Shown here one piece after another: positions 34,500-36,720 of a stretch of DNA of 36,720 nt. The stretch spans positions 1 to 36,720 of the forward strand of contig JABWBM010000010.1 of NCBI GenBank assembly GCA_013360495.1. Reading direction: 5' to 3'. Positions within the stretch are counted from its first letter, which is position 1. Each line of letters starts with the position of its first letter. The notes beneath the pieces are model-generated. The model ran no database searches, was not told where the DNA came from, and worked only from the letters and a program-made list of their open reading frames with translations. This DNA is from Planctomycetaceae bacterium. GTDB lineage: Bacteria > Planctomycetota > UBA8742 > UBA2392 > JABWBM01. The position numbers and the translations under genes are program-made.

Positions 34500-36720
34500 A
34501 TGCCGGAAGACATCTATCAGGAATCGCTCAAGTATCACACCATGGGCGGCCGCCCGGGAAAAACCGAGGTCGTCCCCACCAAACCCTGCCTCACGCAGCA
34601 CGATCTGTCCCTCGCCTACAGCCCCGGCGTGGCGGAGCCCTGTCGCGTGATCGCGGCGAATGAAGACGAGATTTATCACTACACCAACAAGGGCAATCTT
34701 GTCGCCGTCATTAGCAACGGCACAGCCGTGCTCGGCCTCGGCGACATCGGCGCCCCGGCCTCGAAGCCCGTGATGGAAGGCAAGGCCGTCCTATTCAAGC
34801 GCTTTGCCGACATTGACGTATTCGACATCGAAGTTTCACAGAAGGACCCCGAAAAATTCATTGAAGCCGTCCACGCCATCTCAATCTCATTCGGAGGCAT
34901 CAACCTCGAAGACATCGCCTCCCCCCACTGCTTCTATATAGAAGAAGAGCTCAAGAAGCGCTGCGACATCCCCGTCTTTCATGACGACCAGCACGGTACC
35001 GCCATCATCGCGGCTGCAGCATTCCTCAACGCCATCGAGGTGACGGGCCGAAAGATCGGCGAAACGAAGTGCGTCTTCAACGGCGCCGGCGCCGCAGGCC
35101 AGAGCGTCGCGAAGCTCTTCCTCAAGCTCGGTGTCAAACCCGAAAACATGGTGGTGTGCGACAAGAAGGGGCCGATCCTCGCCTCGACCAAGAACACCAT
35201 GGATATCAGAAAGCTCGCGTTCGCCAGCCGCCGCGACAATTTGAACTCCCTGGCCGACGCGCTCAAGGGCGCGGATGTCTTTGTCGGATGCTCCGTCGGC
35301 AATTGCGTCACCGCCGACATGGTGAAGAGCATGGCCGACAATCCGGTCGTGTTCGCCATGGCGAACCCGACGCCGGAGATCGACTACCTCGTAGCCAAAG
35401 CTGCGCGCCCCGACGTGATCATGGCAACAGGACGCAGCGACTATCCGAATCAGGTGAACAACGTACTCGGTTTCCCCTTCATCTTCCGCGGGGCGCTCGA
35501 CACTTTCTCACGCAACATCACCGAGGAAATGAAACTCGCGGCCGTCTACTCCCTCGCAGCGCTCGCCAGGGAACCGGTGCCGGAGGTTGTCTCGCGCGCC
35601 TATGGCGGCGAGCATTTCTCCTTCGGCCGCGAATACCTGATTCCGAAACCCTTCGACCCACGCGTGCTGTATTGGGTGTCTGTCGCAGTGGCCAAGGCCG
35701 CCATGGAGTGCGGCGTCGCGCGTAAAAAGCTCGACCTCGATGAGTATCGCGAGCGCCTGCGCCGCAAGGTCGACGCAGGGCGCAATCTGGTAAGCGTTCC
35801 TTTGTCGAGCGTCACCGGCGCGCATCTTAAAATCGCTATCCCTAGCGTAGATAACGACGCTTTGAAATTTGCGATTAAGATGGCAATTCGCCAACAGATC
35901 GCGATCCCTGTGCTTGTCGGCAAGCGCGCGGAGCTCAAGGAAATGATGAGCGACGTTCCGGCAGATACATACGAAATCGTCGACCCTTCCGAAGAAAAGA
36001 ACCTCAAGCAGCTTACAGAACTGGTCAAGCGCCAGCGGCCCTTTGATAACGTCAGCGACGAACAGGCGAAGAAGGAACTTGCCGACCCGTACATCCACGC
36101 CACGATTCTCACCGAAGCAGGCATGTGTGACGGGTTGTTGGCTGCATCGCACCGCATGTACGCAGAAATGGTAAAGCCCATCCTCGTGTACGCGAGCGTG
36201 CGCGAGGGTGTCAGCCGTGTGGCTGGCATGCACTTGCTGGCGCTCAAGGACAAACAGTTATTCTTCGCCGATACCACACTCATCGAAGACCCTTCGGCGG
36301 AAGAACTCGCCGAAGTCGCTGCCCGCACCGCGCGCCTGATCACGCGCCTTGGCGTCACACCCACCGTCGCGTTCGTCAGCTTCACCAACTTCCCGCGCCA
36401 CGGCTCGCCCGAAGTTCGCAAGCTCGACCGCGCCATCAAGCTCATGCGCCGGCACGCGCCAGAGATAGAGGTCTTCGACGGCCCGGTGCAAGCCGACGTG
36501 GCGCTCGAACCCGATCGCTTCCGTGACGTGGTCAATCACAAGATGCCTGAGCACCCGGCCAACGTGTTGATCTTCCCGAACCTTGCTGCAGCCAACGCGG
36601 CCTTCCGCCTCACCCGCGTGATGAGCGGCGGCTCCGCCATCGGTCCCGTCCTGCTCGGCCTGAATCGGCCCTGCAATGTCATGCCCATGGGCAGCACCGA
36701 GGACGAGATCGTCAACATGC
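34500..36720 (+). CDS. maeB: NADP-dependent malic enzyme with phosphotransacetylase-like domain, 3' end outside window
   Basis: Oxidative decarboxylation of malate to pyruvate with NADP(H). 740 codons are visible and the frame is open at the right edge; MaeB proteins are about 760 residues, so only the last few residues are missing. N-terminal malic domain: [47 protein letters not shown] (metal-binding ED) and [12 protein letters not shown](P) loop [10 protein letters not shown]; and [25 protein letters not shown]. After about residue 430 comes the PTA_PTB-like regulatory domain ([47 protein letters not shown]), which is catalytically dead in characterised MaeB and senses acetyl-CoA. ATG 34500 gives the usual [13 protein letters not shown] start. 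It overlaps no other gene. Confidence 0.96.
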   Translation, partial: MPEDIYQESLKYHTMGGRPGKTEVVPTKPCLTQHDLSLAYSPGVAEPCRVIAANEDEIYHYTNKGNLVAVISNGTAVLGLGDIGAPASKPVMEGKAVLFKRFADIDVFDIEVSQKDPEKFIEAVHAISISFGGINLEDIASPHCFYIEEELKKRCDIPVFHDDQHGTAIIAAAAFLNAIEVTGRKIGETKCVFNGAGAAGQSVAKLFLKLGVKPENMVVCDKKGPILASTKNTMDIRKLAFASRRDNLNSLADALKGADVFVGCSVGNCVTADMVKSMADNPVVFAMANPTPEIDYLVAKAARPDVIMATGRSDYPNQVNNVLGFPFIFRGALDTFSRNITEEMKLAAVYSLAALAREPVPEVVSRAYGGEHFSFGREYLIPKPFDPRVLYWVSVAVAKAAMECGVARKKLDLDEYRERLRRKVDAGRNLVSVPLSSVTGAHLKIAIPSVDNDALKFAIKMAIRQQIAIPVLVGKRAELKEMMSDVPADTYEIVDPSEEKNLKQLTELVKRQRPFDNVSDEQAKKELADPYIHATILTEAGMCDGLLAASHRMYAEMVKPILVYASVREGVSRVAGMHLLALKDKQLFFADTTLIEDPSAEELAEVAARTARLITRLGVTPTVAFVSFTNFPRHGSPEVRKLDRAIKLMRRHAPEIEVFDGPVQADVALEPDRFRDVVNHKMPEHPANVLIFPNLAAANAAFRLTRVMSGGSAIGPVLLGLNRPCNVMPMGSTEDEIVNM

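Noticed and set aside
35069-35725. 218-residue plus-strand frame inside the malic enzyme gene
   Set aside because: It is in a different frame from the unbroken, motif-rich maeB reading frame and is Arg-rich with no homology.

Overview
The window is a gene-dense piece of a moderately GC-rich bacterial chromosome. The cell wall genes, including a MurE with the meso-diaminopimelate signature DNPR, together with lipoprotein-type and membrane-anchored secretory proteins, suggest a Gram-negative-type organism. An FtsH with the GPPGCGKT variant, a stand-alone acpP-fabF pair, selB and palindromic GCGGATGAACGC repeats would fit a poorly sampled lineage near the PVC or Sumerlaeota/Hydrogenedentota-like groups. 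That placement is only a low-confidence impression. Four promoter-like sites share a TTGCC(A/G) -35 box and exactly 17 bp spacing, so an ordinary housekeeping sigma factor appears to be in use.

Layout. 1-3971 (+): 3' end of heme O synthase ctaB, an RHH/PIN toxin-antitoxin pair, a 2OG-Fe(II) hydroxylase overlapping selB, and selB. 3976-6540 (-): clpC. 6541-8340: an unusual interval with a 49-residue double-glycine-leader peptide and its own terminator, about 0.9 kb of hairpin-rich apparently non-coding DNA with a good promoter, a small zinc-ribbon protein and a palindromic repeat element. 8340-12853: sfsA, a TPR lipoprotein, a PPOX-fold flavoprotein, a TPR protein, ispD and an EVE-domain protein. 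13100-14731: acpP and fabF. 14740-16281 (-): an HTH regulator with a long helical C-terminus. 16648-20161 (+): Rsm22-like methyltransferase, EEP-family phosphohydrolase, and two small unknown proteins, interrupted by a 139-bp MITE with a 9-bp target duplication. 20145-28382 (-): a dcw (division and cell wall) cluster in the order mraZ, an extra 80-residue gene, rsmH, ftsL, ftsI, murE, murF, mraY, led by a promoter and MraZ-box repeats. 28939-29793 (+): an EboB-like TatD hydrolase. 29847-32222 (-): a large exported protein of unknown function. 32388-36720 (+): ftsH and a nearly complete NADP-malic enzyme (maeB type).

The strongest oddity is in ftsI. The gene is one continuous reading frame of 629 codons, with all transpeptidase motifs intact, except for a single in-frame TGA at codon 250. 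The same window carries selB, the elongation factor that decodes UGA as selenocysteine, so recoding has to be considered. An ordinary nonsense change or sequence error is at least as likely, because the position is not conserved in the family and no convincing SECIS hairpin is visible. The second candidate of interest is the double-glycine peptide with its neighbouring structured DNA.
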